This document shows positions 19,840 through 30,494 of a DNA stretch of 64,000 nt, in pieces. The notes under the pieces were generated by a model. The model had not been told where the DNA came from, did no database searches, and saw only the letters and a list, made by a program, of their open reading frames with translations. The translations under genes were made by a program, and so were the position numbers. The stretch is from positions 62,001-126,000 of the forward strand of contig NZ_LPUT01000029.1 of NCBI RefSeq assembly GCF_001563475.1, in the 5' to 3' direction. The stretch is from Sporosarcina sp. HYO08 (GTDB taxonomy: Bacteria > Bacillota > Bacilli > Bacillales_A > Planococcaceae). Position 1 is the stretch's first letter, and the number at the start of each line of letters is the position of its first letter.

Positions 19840-19841
19840 GT

Positions 19842-20099
19842 TTAGCTTTCACTTTGTACAAGTTTTGTTAATGACTCAATGGCTTGCTCTTCGTCTGTCC
19901 CATCCGCAATTAATGTAATGGAAGTACCGCTTGCAATCGCAAGACTCATAATACCCATGATGCTTTTTGCATTCACTTGGCGCTCGTCTTTTCGTAAAAA
20001 CAAATCTGCGATAAAACGATTGGCTTCTTGTACAAAAAGGGCAGCTTGTCTTGCTTGCAAGCCAGTTTTCATTTTCACTTCAACTGTTCTTTCAACCAT
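19842..20099 (-). CDS. crh: HPr-like catabolite repression protein Crh
   Basis: 85 residues with the HPr fold. The phospho-His15 of true HPr is Gln15 here (TGLQARQAA), the diagnostic change of Crh, while regulatory Ser46 is kept in NAKSIMG. Crh cannot transfer PTS phosphate but, when phosphorylated on Ser46 by HprK, acts as CcpA corepressor. hprK and ppaX lie about 7-10 kb away in this window. Start ATG 20099 matches B. subtilis numbering; an ATG two codons earlier (20105) is equally possible. It closes the yvcI-rapZ-yvcK-whiA-crh operon. Confidence 0.95.
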   Translation of the reverse strand: MVERTVEVKMKTGLQARQAALFVQEANRFIADLFLRKDERQVNAKSIMGIMSLAIASGTSITLIADGTDEEQAIESLTKLVQSES

Positions 20100-20123
20100 G
20101 TTCATCCAACTCCCGTCTAAAAA

Positions 20124-21065
20124 TCAAATACCTCCACTGCGGAGATTTCCGGCTATTTCCTCTATTTTTCGCAGGCGATGATTAACACCTGACTTACTAA
20201 CGGCTCCACCCGACACAAGTTCCCCAAGCTCTTTCAACGTAATGTCTTGGTTTTCTAATCGAAGGCGGGCGATTTCTTGCAATCGATCCGGCAATTGATC
20301 CAGTCCGATTGTTTGATCAATCAGTTTGATATTTTCGACTTGGCGCTGTGCGGCACCAATTGTTTTATTTAAATTGGCCGTTTCGCAATTGACAAGTCGA
20401 TTGACACTGTTACGCATATCTCTTAATATCCGCACGTCTTCAAATTTCATGAGTGACACATGCGCGCCAATTAGGCTTAGGAAATCGGAAATTTTCTCTG
20501 CTTCTTTTAAGTAGGCAATATACCCTTTTTTCCGATCAATCGATTTCGCATTGAGATAATAGTTATTCATCAAGTCAACAAGTGCTTCACTGTGCTCTTT
20601 GTAAATTGAGAAAATCTCCAAATGATAGGAAGATGTTTCCGGGTTATTCACTGATCCTCCCGCTAAAAAAGCACCTCGTAAATAAGCCCGCTGGCAACAC
20701 TTCTTTTTCACTAAAGGCTTTGATATTTCGTTTTTAAATTGAAATGTCCCAGTCAGTATTAACAAATCTTCTAATAATGATTTCGCACCTTCTCGCACTC
20801 GACAAATATACACGTTATTCTTTTTCAATCGCATTTTTTTTCGTACGAGCAATTCGACTTTATACGGATAGAGCTGTTTTAGATTCGTATAAAGTCGTCT
20901 TGCAATGGCCGCATTTTCTGTTTGAACGTCAAGGCTTAGTTGTTTGTTTGAAAAAGACAACGAGCCGTTCATCCGTATGAATGCTGCAATCTCTGCTTTA
21001 ATACAGCATTGATCCGCTTCAATTTGTGTCAATTCTTTCTTAACGACCGAAGCAAAAGACGACAT
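20124..21065 (-). CDS. whiA: DNA-binding protein WhiA
   Basis: 313 residues: an N-terminal LAGLIDADG-like homing-endonuclease fold lacking nuclease motifs (with [13 protein letters not shown] near 130) and a C-terminal helix-turn-helix ([24 protein letters not shown]). WhiA is needed for normal cell division and chromosome segregation in Bacillus and for sporulation in actinomycetes. ATG at 21065 with AGGGGG 8 nt upstream; an ATG at 21092 overlaps yvcK and has none. The order rapZ-yvcK-whiA is conserved across Gram-positives. Confidence 0.95.
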   Translation of the reverse strand: MSSFASVVKKELTQIEADQCCIKAEIAAFIRMNGSLSFSNKQLSLDVQTENAAIARRLYTNLKQLYPYKVELLVRKKMRLKKNNVYICRVREGAKSLLEDLLILTGTFQFKNEISKPLVKKKCCQRAYLRGAFLAGGSVNNPETSSYHLEIFSIYKEHSEALVDLMNNYYLNAKSIDRKKGYIAYLKEAEKISDFLSLIGAHVSLMKFEDVRILRDMRNSVNRLVNCETANLNKTIGAAQRQVENIKLIDQTIGLDQLPDRLQEIARLRLENQDITLKELGELVSGGAVSKSGVNHRLRKIEEIAGNLRSGGI

Positions 21066-21088
21066 GCCGTTTCCCCCTCTCCGAACGA

Positions 21089-22072
21089 TCATGTCTGATT
21101 CGTTTTCTCAAGTTGTTCTAGATAATTGATGAGCCAGTCAGCCACTTTTAAAGAGTCATGAAATACAAACCCATCAATGACAGTAGCAATTTCCCTAATA
21201 GCTATTTTGGGAACAAGACGTCCCAGCGTTTCTAAATCATTTTTGACTGGCCACGGCGGCTCTGACTTTTTCTTTTCGGGTAATAGATCATTAAAATCGG
21301 TACCGTTTAAAAGAATCGCATCGATAAATGGTTTCCCCGCATGATCATATAATGCCTTAACATGCTGGGATGCTGTATAACGATACGTTTCGCCGTTCTG
21401 CGTTGTCAAATTACTAATATACACTTTTTGAGCATGACTCGACAATACCGCTTCTCGAATTGCTTGTACTAATATTGTTGGCATAATGCTTGTATATAAA
21501 CTGCCAGGGCCAAACACAAGTAAATCAGCCCCCTGAATGACCCGGACTGTTTCCGGCAGGGGCTTTACTTCTTGCGGTGACAAATATACTTTTCGAATCT
21601 TTCGCTCATAGACCGGAATTTTTGACTCTCCCGTTACGATCGTACCGTCTTCAAGCTCTGCATGCAGCGTAATCCGTTGATTGGCAGCAGGTAGTACGCG
21701 CCCTTTTATATTTAACACGCGTCCCATCGTTTCAACAGCACGTGCAAAATCACCAGTAATGTCCGTCAGTGCCGCAAGCATTAAATTGCCAAGGGAATGC
21801 CCCTTCAAATCATCTGTTGTTTCAAATCGGTACTGAAACATTTCTTCAATGAGCGGCTCCACATCTGAAAGCGCTGCCATCACTTTTCGGACATCCCCGG
21901 GCGGCGGAATGCTATATTCATCCAATAGACGTCCCGAGCTGCCTCCATCGTCTGCCACTGTGACGACAGCCGTTAAATCCACATCATGCTGCTTCAAGCC
22001 ACGCAAAAGGGTGGATAAGCCGGTTCCGCCCCCAAGGACTACTATTTTTTTCTTTTCTTGGGGTTTAACCAT
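21089..22072 (-). CDS. yvcK: Gluconeogenesis/cell-wall morphology factor YvcK (GlmR)
   Basis: 327-residue CofD/YvcK-fold protein. Visible are [16 protein letters not shown] near residue 12, [11 protein letters not shown] near 40, and FGPGSLYTS near 193. YvcK binds UDP-GlcNAc and supports GlmS activity and growth on gluconeogenic carbon. The start follows GGGGTGA and lies 4 nt after rapZ, so the two are translated together. Confidence 0.95.
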   Translation of the reverse strand: MVKPQEKKKIVVLGGGTGLSTLLRGLKQHDVDLTAVVTVADDGGSSGRLLDEYSIPPPGDVRKVMAALSDVEPLIEEMFQYRFETTDDLKGHSLGNLMLAALTDITGDFARAVETMGRVLNIKGRVLPAANQRITLHAELEDGTIVTGESKIPVYERKIRKVYLSPQEVKPLPETVRVIQGADLLVFGPGSLYTSIMPTILVQAIREAVLSSHAQKVYISNLTTQNGETYRYTASQHVKALYDHAGKPFIDAILLNGTDFNDLLPEKKKSEPPWPVKNDLETLGRLVPKIAIREIATVIDGFVFHDSLKVADWLINYLEQLEKTNQT

Positions 22073-22076
22073 TGCG

Positions 22077-22964
22077 TCACCCCTTCCTTTTCTCTATATC
22101 CTTGTGGGTAATAAATGTCCGATATTCATCTTCAAATTTCGTCCCGAAATATTCCGCTAGCGTAACAGATCGATGCTGGCCGCCTGTACATCCAAATGCG
22201 ATGACGACTTGTGATTTCCCCTCATTTTTGTACTGGGGGATGAGAAACTTAAACAAATCTGTTAGTTTATCAATTAACATTTTCGTGTCGCTCCATTTGA
22301 GCACATAGTCAGCCACTTCTTTTTCAAGTCCTGTTTTTGCTTTCAATTCCGGGAGATAAAAAGGGTTAGGCAAAAACCGAACATCGAATACGACATCCGC
22401 ATCGATTGGCATACCGTGCTTAAAACCGAATGAAATAAAATTCACCGTAAAGTTTACGTCTTCACTCGTGGAAAACTCGGACATAATTTTTTCTCGTAAT
22501 TCTCGAGGTTTTAAATTGGATGTATTATAAATTGATCGCGCTCTTCCTTTAATATCGGAAAGCAGCAGCCGTTCTTTTTGAATCCCATCAAGCGGAAGTC
22601 GTCCTGCCGCGAGCGGATGGGAGCGTCTTGTTTCTTTATAGCGACGCACAAGCGTTTCATCGTCTGCATCTAAAAACAAAATGCGGGACGATACACCGTC
22701 AATCTGTCTGACATCATCAAGCGCTCCAATAAGAGAGTCAAACAAATCCCCGCCGCGTGTATCCATAACTGCCGCAATGCGTCTCATTTTATTCTCAGAT
22801 TTGGTCATCAAGTCTAAAAAGGTTGCCAATAGCTCCGGAGGTAAATTATCGATACAGTAAAAACCAAGATCTTCAAAGCTTTGCATCGCAACTGTACGTC
22901 CTGCGCCTGACATCCCGGTTATAATGACTAATTCAATTTCTCCATGTGCTTTGTTTTCCGTCAT
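22077..22964 (-). CDS. rapZ: RNase adapter/nucleotide-binding protein RapZ (YvcJ)
   Basis: 295 residues with an N-terminal P-loop GMSGAGRT (17-24) and a C-terminal domain carrying [15 protein letters not shown]. In E. coli RapZ guides RNase E to GlmZ; in B. subtilis YvcJ is a GTPase/ATPase linked to competence and to glucosamine control. It lies between yvcI and yvcK with 2-4 nt gaps. Confidence 0.95.
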   Translation of the reverse strand: MTENKAHGEIELVIITGMSGAGRTVAMQSFEDLGFYCIDNLPPELLATFLDLMTKSENKMRRIAAVMDTRGGDLFDSLIGALDDVRQIDGVSSRILFLDADDETLVRRYKETRRSHPLAAGRLPLDGIQKERLLLSDIKGRARSIYNTSNLKPRELREKIMSEFSTSEDVNFTVNFISFGFKHGMPIDADVVFDVRFLPNPFYLPELKAKTGLEKEVADYVLKWSDTKMLIDKLTDLFKFLIPQYKNEGKSQVVIAFGCTGGQHRSVTLAEYFGTKFEDEYRTFITHKDIEKRKG

Positions 22965-22966
22965 GA

Positions 22967-23446
22967 TTATTCATCACCCTCTACAGACTTTTGAAGAACT
23001 TCTTTCAACAGGTTAAATTGTTCCGTGTAAAAAAACGTTCCATACTGCATCCCAGGTTCCTGCGTTGCAAACCATAAGTTTGTTCGATCGCCTTCCGCCA
23101 TCGGAAGCGTTTGCAGGCTTTCGATCGGGTGCCATTCCAGTACACCTTCTGTCGTTGTTTCATAAGGTGTACCTGATAAGTCATGGGCAATAAACGTGTA
23201 TAGCATCCATTCATCTTTCACCGTTTGCCCAGCATTGTCCATTATCGCCATCGTATAAACGCCTTTTAAATGGGTGCCGATTGGTGTTGTACCTGTTTCT
23301 TCTTGAAATTCTCTTTCGGCAGCCTCAAAAATCGATTCTGTTGGATCCATTTTACCGCCTGGTGCCACATACCAACCACGACGAGGTTTTTTTAACAATA
23401 ATACATGGCCATCTTTTATAACGAGAAGATTCGCGATCCGTTGCAT
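22967..23446 (-). CDS. yvcI: Nudix hydrolase YvcI
   Basis: 159 residues with a complete Nudix box starting [18 protein letters not shown] and continuing QEETGT, near residues 32-55. It should hydrolyse a nucleoside diphosphate-linked substrate; MutT/8-oxo-dGTP is a common default, unproven. ATG 23446 is used because GGGG stands 8 nt upstream and it matches B. subtilis YvcI; an ATG two codons earlier is too close. A TATAAT (23484-23479) lies ahead with no good -35. First gene of its operon. Confidence 0.9.
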   Translation of the reverse strand: MQRIANLLVIKDGHVLLLKKPRRGWYVAPGGKMDPTESIFEAAEREFQEETGTTPIGTHLKGVYTMAIMDNAGQTVKDEWMLYTFIAHDLSGTPYETTTEGVLEWHPIESLQTLPMAEGDRTNLWFATQEPGMQYGTFFYTEQFNLLKEVLQKSVEGDE

Positions 23447-23587
23447 ATACATTACCCCACTTTTTTACGCATAGTTTTATTATACATTGTATCTTCAAAA
23501 AACGACATAAAGAAACTTGACAATCCCTTGTCTATTGTACAGGCAATTCACTTTCAGTATGTGTCATCTGAATATAAATACAAAAAG

Positions 23588-23620
23588 AGGTCATCCAATC
23601 GGATTTCCGCTGGATGACCT
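23588..23620 (-). terminator. Terminator downstream of trxB
   Basis: AGGTCATCCA and TGGATGACCT form a 10-bp stem around 13 nt, followed on the minus strand by CTTTTTG. It is about 155 nt beyond the trxB stop codon. The 330-base space 23447-23776 otherwise holds only the yvcI leader and an untranslated trxB 3' tail; no gene is visible. Confidence 0.75.
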
Positions 23621-23776
23621 AAATCATGTTCTATATCAAAAGGGGTCAATTGATACTTTTAACTATACCTCTGCCTCATTGCATTTCTGTTACGGCTACA
23701 TTAAAGATTTGTTAAACAATACAGGCGAGTCATTGCTCAAAGTTCACCGCTTTTGTTTGAGTGTAGGAGAAATAAG

Positions 23777-24754
<978 letters not shown>

Positions 24755-24755
24755 C

Positions 24756-24801
24756 TAACCAAATCGTATAAGATTTGGCGCGTAGCTTCAACTAATCTGC
24801 T
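24756..24801 (-). promoter_or_regulatory. trxB promoter with Spx-type AGCA element and palindrome
   Basis: On the minus strand AGCA (24801-24798), TTGAAG (24791-24786), 17-bp spacer, TACGAT (24768-24763), predicted start near 24756. AGCA would sit at about -45 to -42, where B. subtilis trxB carries the element required by Spx-RNA polymerase. The -10 is embedded in the perfect palindrome CCAAATC-TTATAC-GATTTGG (24778-24759), which could be an extra operator or a hairpin. Confidence 0.6.
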
Positions 24802-24833
24802 TCATCCCAATACGGCGTAATTTCCCATGAACG

Positions 24834-26357
24834 TTACTCATCAAAAAGCGGTAAAAAATCTATTAGTTCTTGAACGTATTTTGTTAAAGTTGGAACGGAT
24901 ATTCCAAATTCCAAGGCAATTCCTTTTTTTGTAACACCCGCATAACGTGAGGATTGGAACATATAATCAGCTGCTGCTGCAAGTGCTGCTGGATTGGTAA
25001 ATGGATACTCACGTGTTAAAGCCGTCTCACATAATGTGAACCACATTTGAAACAAATGTGCGGCTTCTTTATCCAGTGGACCATATTTTTCATAAAGCAA
25101 ATCAGCCGTTTGGAGTGCCCGCAAAAAAGCTTTGTCAAATGGGGTGTTTGGCTTAAATTCATAGTCTAGACTGCTCGCTAAAAAAAGACGCTCTATATCA
25201 CTTAACTCATCGACATGAATATAAGAAGGATGAGAAATAATCTCTTGCTTATGCATAGACTTCCCAAGCAAATAAAACCCAAATAGTCTTTCGCTATGGT
25301 AAGTATTATTAATCTTATTTAATAAAAATTCGCGATCTTGCTCAACGGAAGTAATGGATATTTCATCGTTGCCATCTTCCCATGGCTCAAATCCTTTTTT
25401 CGTTGGATCTATTTCCACAAGTTTAGCATACGCTTCCTTCGCAATAGTGGAATAGCCAGAAAAATAGGCTGAATGGGCAAGCCAAAAATAATAGCCCGCA
25501 TCTCCTTCAAAGCCACGTCTCTGGAGACTTCGAAGCCAATTGAACGCCTCTTGATGCTTTCCAACTAATGCAAATGTTGCGCCTAACTTATAGCGGTGTT
25601 CGATTTGATAAGGTTTGATCTTCAAAAGTAAGTTCAGTAATGACGTTAGCTCTTCATCTTTTTTCTCGTAGTAATAAAAAATAGCAAGATTACATAAGGC
25701 GTGGATATTGCCTTTATTTTTCTTAAGCACATCATCGAGCAGCTCTCTCGCCCGATCCGTTTCTCCGGTATAAAAATAGGCAAGTGCCAAATTATTATAC
25801 GCCGCCCAAAATTCAGGGTAGTCCACAATAATTGACTCCAGCAATTCGACCGCTGTACCGAACTCTCCTGTCTCCATCAAGCGACGCGCTTTTTCTTGTA
25901 GAAAGTATACTTCGCCGTCCGGGGCATCCTCGTCCGTATATTCCGCGGCTTCTTGTTCTGCAAAGTCGATGATTTCTAATGCTTCGTCTACAAAAACGCC
26001 TTCAGGTGCAATGGCAATATACATTTCCGCATACGCCTTTGCATCGCGAAGGAGGCCAAGATGCGCATGTACTTCCGCCAAATAAAAGACAATTTCGTCC
26101 TCCTGTGGATCAAGTGTATGTGCTCTCATTAGCAACTCGTATGCTTGTTCAAAATTCCCCTCTTCCATTACGAGAACGCCGTAATGCATAAGATAGCGGG
26201 GATCTTTTGGATTCAGCTCCGTTGCTCTTTTCAAGTATTTTTGCGCATCTTGTAAGCGATCCCGTTGTATCGCTTGCAACGCTTTATTAAAATAAAACTG
26301 TCCATTTGGAATGAACGATATGACTTTTTTATTTTGTGAAATACGTTTTTTATCCAA
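24834..26357 (-). CDS. Tetratricopeptide-repeat protein (YvcD-like) with C-terminal HTH-like segment
   Basis: 507 residues. TPR units run from about residue 15 to 310 (for example YLKRATELNPKDPRYLMHYG, AYNNLALAYFYTGETDRARE). The last 36 residues (GVTKKGIALEFGISVPTL then TKYVQEL) look like a helix-turn-helix. It resembles B. subtilis YvcD, which lies beside trxB; function unknown, probably a scaffold. The TTG at 26357 has GGGGGAA upstream and gives the expected N-terminus; an ATG at 26429 has none. Cytoplasmic. Confidence 0.85.
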   Translation of the reverse strand: MDKKRISQNKKVISFIPNGQFYFNKALQAIQRDRLQDAQKYLKRATELNPKDPRYLMHYGVLVMEEGNFEQAYELLMRAHTLDPQEDEIVFYLAEVHAHLGLLRDAKAYAEMYIAIAPEGVFVDEALEIIDFAEQEAAEYTDEDAPDGEVYFLQEKARRLMETGEFGTAVELLESIIVDYPEFWAAYNNLALAYFYTGETDRARELLDDVLKKNKGNIHALCNLAIFYYYEKKDEELTSLLNLLLKIKPYQIEHRYKLGATFALVGKHQEAFNWLRSLQRRGFEGDAGYYFWLAHSAYFSGYSTIAKEAYAKLVEIDPTKKGFEPWEDGNDEISITSVEQDREFLLNKINNTYHSERLFGFYLLGKSMHKQEIISHPSYIHVDELSDIERLFLASSLDYEFKPNTPFDKAFLRALQTADLLYEKYGPLDKEAAHLFQMWFTLCETALTREYPFTNPAALAAAADYMFQSSRYAGVTKKGIALEFGISVPTLTKYVQELIDFLPLFDE

Positions 26358-26451
26358 CCTTATTCCCCCGAAAAAATAAGAAGGAACGTACGAAACGTTC
26401 CTCCTCGTATTGAGCCTATTATACCACAACTTCTAGCCGGTCAATTGGTTT

Positions 26452-26985
26452 TCACCGATTTCCTTCCAACGGATCCCTCTCACGTCGTTTTGCCATTTCA
26501 CTCGCTGTAAAAATGATTTTCACCGGATTGCCGCCCGCAAACACCCCGGGAGGAATGTCTTTATTAACGAGGGAGGCCGCTGAAACAATTGCCCCATCGC
26601 CAATTTCAATACCCGGTAAAATCGTCGTATTCGCTCCGATCAATACATCTTCACCTATGACGACATCTCCTATGCGATATTCGTCGATCAAATATTCGTG
26701 CGCAAGAATCGTTGTATTAAAACCGATAATGGAGTTGCTTCCCACTTTAATGCGTTCGGGAAACATCGTATCAGGCATGACCATAAGTGCGAATGAAGTT
26801 CGGTGACCAACTTCCATTTTTAAAAATACTCTGTAAAGAAAATTTTTCACTGGCATAAATGGCATATATCTGGCCAGTTGGATAATGATAAAGTTTTTGA
26901 CGACTTTAAAAAAGGATACGGTTTGAAACATATGCCACAACGAATTGGCATCCCCTTTTGCAGGGTATCGCTCAGTCCGTCTCAC
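26452..26985 (-). CDS. yvoF: Left-handed beta-helix acyltransferase YvoF
   Basis: 177-residue hexapeptide-repeat (LbetaH) acetyltransferase: imperfect hexads run from about 80 to 155 (IGFNTTILAHEYLI, IGDVVIGEDVLIGANTTILP, IGDGAIVSAASLVN). Substrate unknown; relatives O- or N-acetylate sugars. GTG start at 26985 overlaps the ppaX stop codon (GTGA), indicating coupling. Last gene of hprK-lgt-yvoD-ppaX-yvoF. Confidence 0.9.
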   Translation of the reverse strand: MRRTERYPAKGDANSLWHMFQTVSFFKVVKNFIIIQLARYMPFMPVKNFLYRVFLKMEVGHRTSFALMVMPDTMFPERIKVGSNSIIGFNTTILAHEYLIDEYRIGDVVIGEDVLIGANTTILPGIEIGDGAIVSAASLVNKDIPPGVFAGGNPVKIIFTASEMAKRRERDPLEGNR

Positions 26986-27638
26986 TGATTTTCCCCATCC
27001 ACAATTGCAAGCAAATCTGTGATATGTCCTAACATATAATCTGGCTCAAACGACTGTAAGTATGCCTCCCCTTTCAAAGCCCAAGCAACACCCGCTGTTC
27101 GAACGCCTGCATTTTGTCCGCCGACGATATCGTGATAATTATCTCCAATCATGAGCGCCTCATCTTTTGACACGTTAAGCTTTTGCAATGCAAGTAAAAT
27201 CGGTTCCGCATTCGGCTTTGGATTTGTCACACTATCCTGGCCAATAATGACTTCAAATAGCCCTTCCAATTTCAATAGGCGAATCCCTTTTTCAATCATA
27301 TCGGTACGCTTGGAAGAAACGATTGCAAGTTTGAGACCTTTTGCTTTTAACTGTTTAATTGTTTCTGTTACTTGATCATATTCCGCAACTAACTGATCAT
27401 GCATTTCCAAATTCCACGCGCGGTATTCCTCGACAAGCAGCTCCTCTTTTTCTGGATCCAGTTCACCAAAAGATTCATTTAGCGTAGGTCCTAAAAATGG
27501 TAAAATCGATTGGCGGTCTGCATACTGTCCCGGAAAATACTTATTTAAAACATATTCAAACGATTGCAGGATTAATTCGTTCGTATCTGCCAAAGTACCA
27601 TCAAAATCAAATAATAATGCAGTAATTTGTTTATCCAT
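26982..27638 (-). CDS. ppaX: Pyrophosphatase PpaX
   Basis: 218-residue HAD phosphatase. Motif I is DFDGTLADT near residue 11, motif II VSSKRTD near 110, and motif IV GDNYHDIVGG near 171. PpaX hydrolyses the pyrophosphate released when HprK dephosphorylates Ser46-P HPr or Crh, pulling that reaction forward; hprK is in the same operon. The ATG at 27638 overlaps the yvoD stop by 8 nt (ATGGATAA); the TTG just before it, closer to AGGGG, is an alternative start. Confidence 0.93.
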   Translation of the reverse strand: MDKQITALLFDFDGTLADTNELILQSFEYVLNKYFPGQYADRQSILPFLGPTLNESFGELDPEKEELLVEEYRAWNLEMHDQLVAEYDQVTETIKQLKAKGLKLAIVSSKRTDMIEKGIRLLKLEGLFEVIIGQDSVTNPKPNAEPILLALQKLNVSKDEALMIGDNYHDIVGGQNAGVRTAGVAWALKGEAYLQSFEPDYMLGHITDLLAIVDGENQ

Positions 27639-28605
27639 CAATAATCGGCGCCCCTTTTTCTTTCTCTTTTCTTTGCTCCGCACGCTTCCAGAAAAACGCA
27701 ACGAGTATCGTTAGCACAAATGCGGTAATGATGCGAATGAGCAGGAGCGGCCACACCGGAATGCCGAGCGGAACAAAAAGCAATGTATCCTCAATCACCG
27801 CATGACAAGCGACAAGGAAGATGAACGCTAATGTGGCATCCTTTTTGCTGACACCATCCTCCTGCACAGCTTGAATCATAACACCTGCGCCATATGCAAG
27901 ACCGATCACCAATCCTGCCACAAGTGTTAAAGATGCATTTGGCTGAACACCGATGACTTTTGTAAAAGGCGCTAAACGCTTGGAAAACTTTTGTAAGTAC
28001 TGTCGGTCTTTTAAAAACTGGACAAAAATCATGAGCGGAATGACGATTAAAGCAAGCTGCAGCACACCAAAGGAAGCTTTTTGCAAGCCTAGTAAAACAA
28101 TTTGGAACCAGCCTTCCGGATCTTTTGTAACAGTCGGTGTGATGCCATACTGCGCAAGCTCCCCACCGCCTTTCCAGAACAGATTAATAACGATTCCCGA
28201 AAAAGCCGCGAGTCCGAAACGTACGACTAAAACGATCCAAAGTTTCACACCAACTTTTAAAGCGACACCCGTTTCAATAAACATATTATGTGAAAACGAC
28301 AGCATCACTGCGATGATAAATACTTCTTTCACCGTTAATTCCAGTGATAAAACACCTGCAATTCCCGCATATAAATTCAGTGCGTTTCCAAGCACAAGTG
28401 GAATTGCCGCTTCTCCACTTAAGCCGAAAATCCCCATAAAAGGCGCGATTAATTGTACAAGCCATGGTAACACGGGTGTGTGTTGTAAAATCACAACGAG
28501 CACGGTAATTGGAAAAATAATTTTCCCAAGTGTCCAAGTTGTACCAAAACCAGCTTTCAACCCATTTTTTAATGTTCCTATTTCCCCAACCCTTTGTTTA
28601 GTCAT
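27631..28605 (-). CDS. yvoD: Nucleoside-recognition (Gate) domain membrane protein YvoD
   Basis: 324 residues with about 8 transmembrane helices and two Gate-type segments (FMGIFGLSGEAAIPLVLGNALN near 55, GLVIGLAYGAGVMIQA near 230). Such proteins resemble SpmA/SpmB and nucleoside transporters; the cargo is unknown. ATG at 28605 overlaps the lgt stop in ATGACTAA (8 nt). The position between lgt and ppaX is conserved in Bacillus. Confidence 0.88.
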   Translation of the reverse strand: MTKQRVGEIGTLKNGLKAGFGTTWTLGKIIFPITVLVVILQHTPVLPWLVQLIAPFMGIFGLSGEAAIPLVLGNALNLYAGIAGVLSLELTVKEVFIIAVMLSFSHNMFIETGVALKVGVKLWIVLVVRFGLAAFSGIVINLFWKGGGELAQYGITPTVTKDPEGWFQIVLLGLQKASFGVLQLALIVIPLMIFVQFLKDRQYLQKFSKRLAPFTKVIGVQPNASLTLVAGLVIGLAYGAGVMIQAVQEDGVSKKDATLAFIFLVACHAVIEDTLLFVPLGIPVWPLLLIRIITAFVLTILVAFFWKRAEQRKEKEKGAPIIDG

Positions 28606-29413
28606 CTTTATAATTCACATCCACTTTCTGGACAAAACGTCTGATGATAAAAATAACAACGGCAATGATGATCGTCGTAATCGACACAAGTTGTGCTGTA
28701 CGCAATCCGCCAATGAGCAAACTATCTGTTCGCATTCCCTCGATAAAAAATCGGCCAAGCGAATACCAAGTCAGATAGAATAAGAACATTTCACCGCGCT
28801 TTAAGTTTACTTTTCGTAGCAACAAAATGATAATGAGTCCAACAACATTCCAAAGCGATTCATATAAAAAAGTCGGGTGATACGTCACACCATCGATCGT
28901 CATTTGTTTCATGATCCAATCTGGAATGATTGTTGTCTCGAGGAAGTGCGTGGAAACCGGTCCACCATGCGCTTCTTGGTTGATAAAATTTCCCCAGCGC
29001 CCAATAATTTGACCGATCAATAAACCAGGCGCCGCGATGTCGACGACTTTCCAGAATGAAACCCCACGACGTTTCGTATAAAAGTACGTCGTTAAAAATG
29101 CACCAATCAATGCACCGTGAATGGCGATACCGCCATTCCATATTTGAATAATTTGCTCGGGATGATTTTTATAAACATCCCATTCAAAAACAACATAGTA
29201 AATACGTGCCGTAATGATCGAAATCGGCACTGCCCAAATTAATAAATCCGTTAAAAATTCGGGATGCATTCCCCGTTTCACCATTTCCCTTTGAACAACA
29301 ATAAAAGCTAGAATGATTCCAAGGGCAATCAAAATACCATACCACTTAATCGAGAATGGCCCTAGTGAAATAGCGACAGGATTGATCGCTAAGTTTTGGT
29401 ACATCAAATACAT
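28598..29413 (-). CDS. lgt: Prolipoprotein diacylglyceryl transferase
   Basis: Transfers diacylglycerol from phosphatidylglycerol to the lipobox cysteine of prelipoproteins; PrsA in this window is a predicted substrate. About 271 residues with seven transmembrane helices. The family signature is IGRWGNFINQEAHGGP near residue 135, and the C-terminal GRFFIEGMRTDSL is typical. Several ATG/TTG codons crowd the ribosome-binding site GAGGGG; 29413 gives the most sensible spacing, with 29416 and 29404 as alternatives. Confidence 0.95.
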   Translation of the reverse strand: MYLMYQNLAINPVAISLGPFSIKWYGILIALGIILAFIVVQREMVKRGMHPEFLTDLLIWAVPISIITARIYYVVFEWDVYKNHPEQIIQIWNGGIAIHGALIGAFLTTYFYTKRRGVSFWKVVDIAAPGLLIGQIIGRWGNFINQEAHGGPVSTHFLETTIIPDWIMKQMTIDGVTYHPTFLYESLWNVVGLIIILLLRKVNLKRGEMFLFYLTWYSLGRFFIEGMRTDSLLIGGLRTAQLVSITTIIIAVVIFIIRRFVQKVDVNYKDD

Positions 29414-29429
29414 CATTCCCCTCTATGTA

Positions 29430-30362
29430 TCAATTCGATTCGGATTTCTCTTGTATAGCTGTACTTAGTTTTCTCGAAAATTCCTCTGCCGCATTGACAC
29501 CGAGGCGTTTCATTCGATAATCCATTGCCGCAACTTCAATAATGACGGATAAGTTTCTTCCCGGGCGCACAGGGACCGTTAACTTCGTCAATTCAGAATC
29601 CATAATTTTCATCTTCTCTTCATCAATTCCGAGGCGATCATAAATTTTCTCTGGCACCCATACTTCGAGGTCGACAACGAGCAAGATCCGTTTGTCACTT
29701 TTGACAGCGCTCGCACCGAATAATGTCATCATATCCACGATCCCCACGCCGCGGATTTCCAACATATGCTCCAATAATTTTGGTGCATTACCGATCAGTA
29801 CGTTTTTGGCGACTTGGCGAATTTCTACTAAGTCATCCGCAACGAGGCGATGACCTCTTTTCACAAGTTCGAGTGCAATTTCACTTTTACCCACGCCGCT
29901 CTTCCCAGTGATTAGCACGCCAATTCCGTACACATCGACAAGGACACCGTGAATGGCAGTCATCGGCGCAAGTTGCCCTTCTAAATAGTTCGTCAACATC
30001 CCTGAAAAACGAGTCGTTGGATTGTCTGTTTTAAATACAGGCGTTCCTTTCTGATCCGCGACTAGCTTTAACTCATGCGGCGCATCCATTCCATGCGCAA
30101 TAATAATTGCAGGCGTTGCGGGCGTACAAATCTTTTCCGCTCGATCTATTTTTTCTTCCACCTTAAGCTTTGCATAGAACGACAGCTCAGTCATACCGAG
30201 CAACTGCACACGCTCCGCTGGATAGAAGTTAAAATAGCCAGCCATTTCAAGGCCAGGTCGAGAAATGTCACTCGTATGTATTTGATAATCGTTTTCAATG
30301 TTTCCCGCAATCAGTTCCAGACCAAATCTTTCCTTCACATCTCTAACTGTTACTCCGCCCAT
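29430..30362 (-). CDS. hprK: HPr kinase/phosphorylase
   Basis: 310-residue bifunctional enzyme that phosphorylates Ser46 of HPr and Crh in response to ATP and fructose-1,6-bisphosphate, and removes it by phosphorolysis. P-loop GKSGVGKS at 153-160 and the HPrK signature [16 protein letters not shown] near 203. Ribosome-binding site GGGGGAGG 3-4 nt from the ATG. An extended -10 element TGGTAAAAT at 30405-30397 probably drives hprK-lgt-yvoD-ppaX-yvoF. Confidence 0.97.
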   Translation of the reverse strand: MGGVTVRDVKERFGLELIAGNIENDYQIHTSDISRPGLEMAGYFNFYPAERVQLLGMTELSFYAKLKVEEKIDRAEKICTPATPAIIIAHGMDAPHELKLVADQKGTPVFKTDNPTTRFSGMLTNYLEGQLAPMTAIHGVLVDVYGIGVLITGKSGVGKSEIALELVKRGHRLVADDLVEIRQVAKNVLIGNAPKLLEHMLEIRGVGIVDMMTLFGASAVKSDKRILLVVDLEVWVPEKIYDRLGIDEEKMKIMDSELTKLTVPVRPGRNLSVIIEVAAMDYRMKRLGVNAAEEFSRKLSTAIQEKSESN

Positions 30363-30494
30363 CGGCCTCCCCCTCTCCTCCTTTTATCTATGCCCCATTT
30401 TACCACGACCACATTCAAATGAAATGATTTCGTTCCGAATTCGTCTACTTTTCAGCACTTTTATGCTATATAGGTGATAAAGGAGGCATGCATT

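Noticed and set aside
23621..23776. Small RNA or gene between trxB and its terminator
   Set aside because: No ribosome-binding site, open frame or promoter was seen; treated as a trxB 3' untranslated region.
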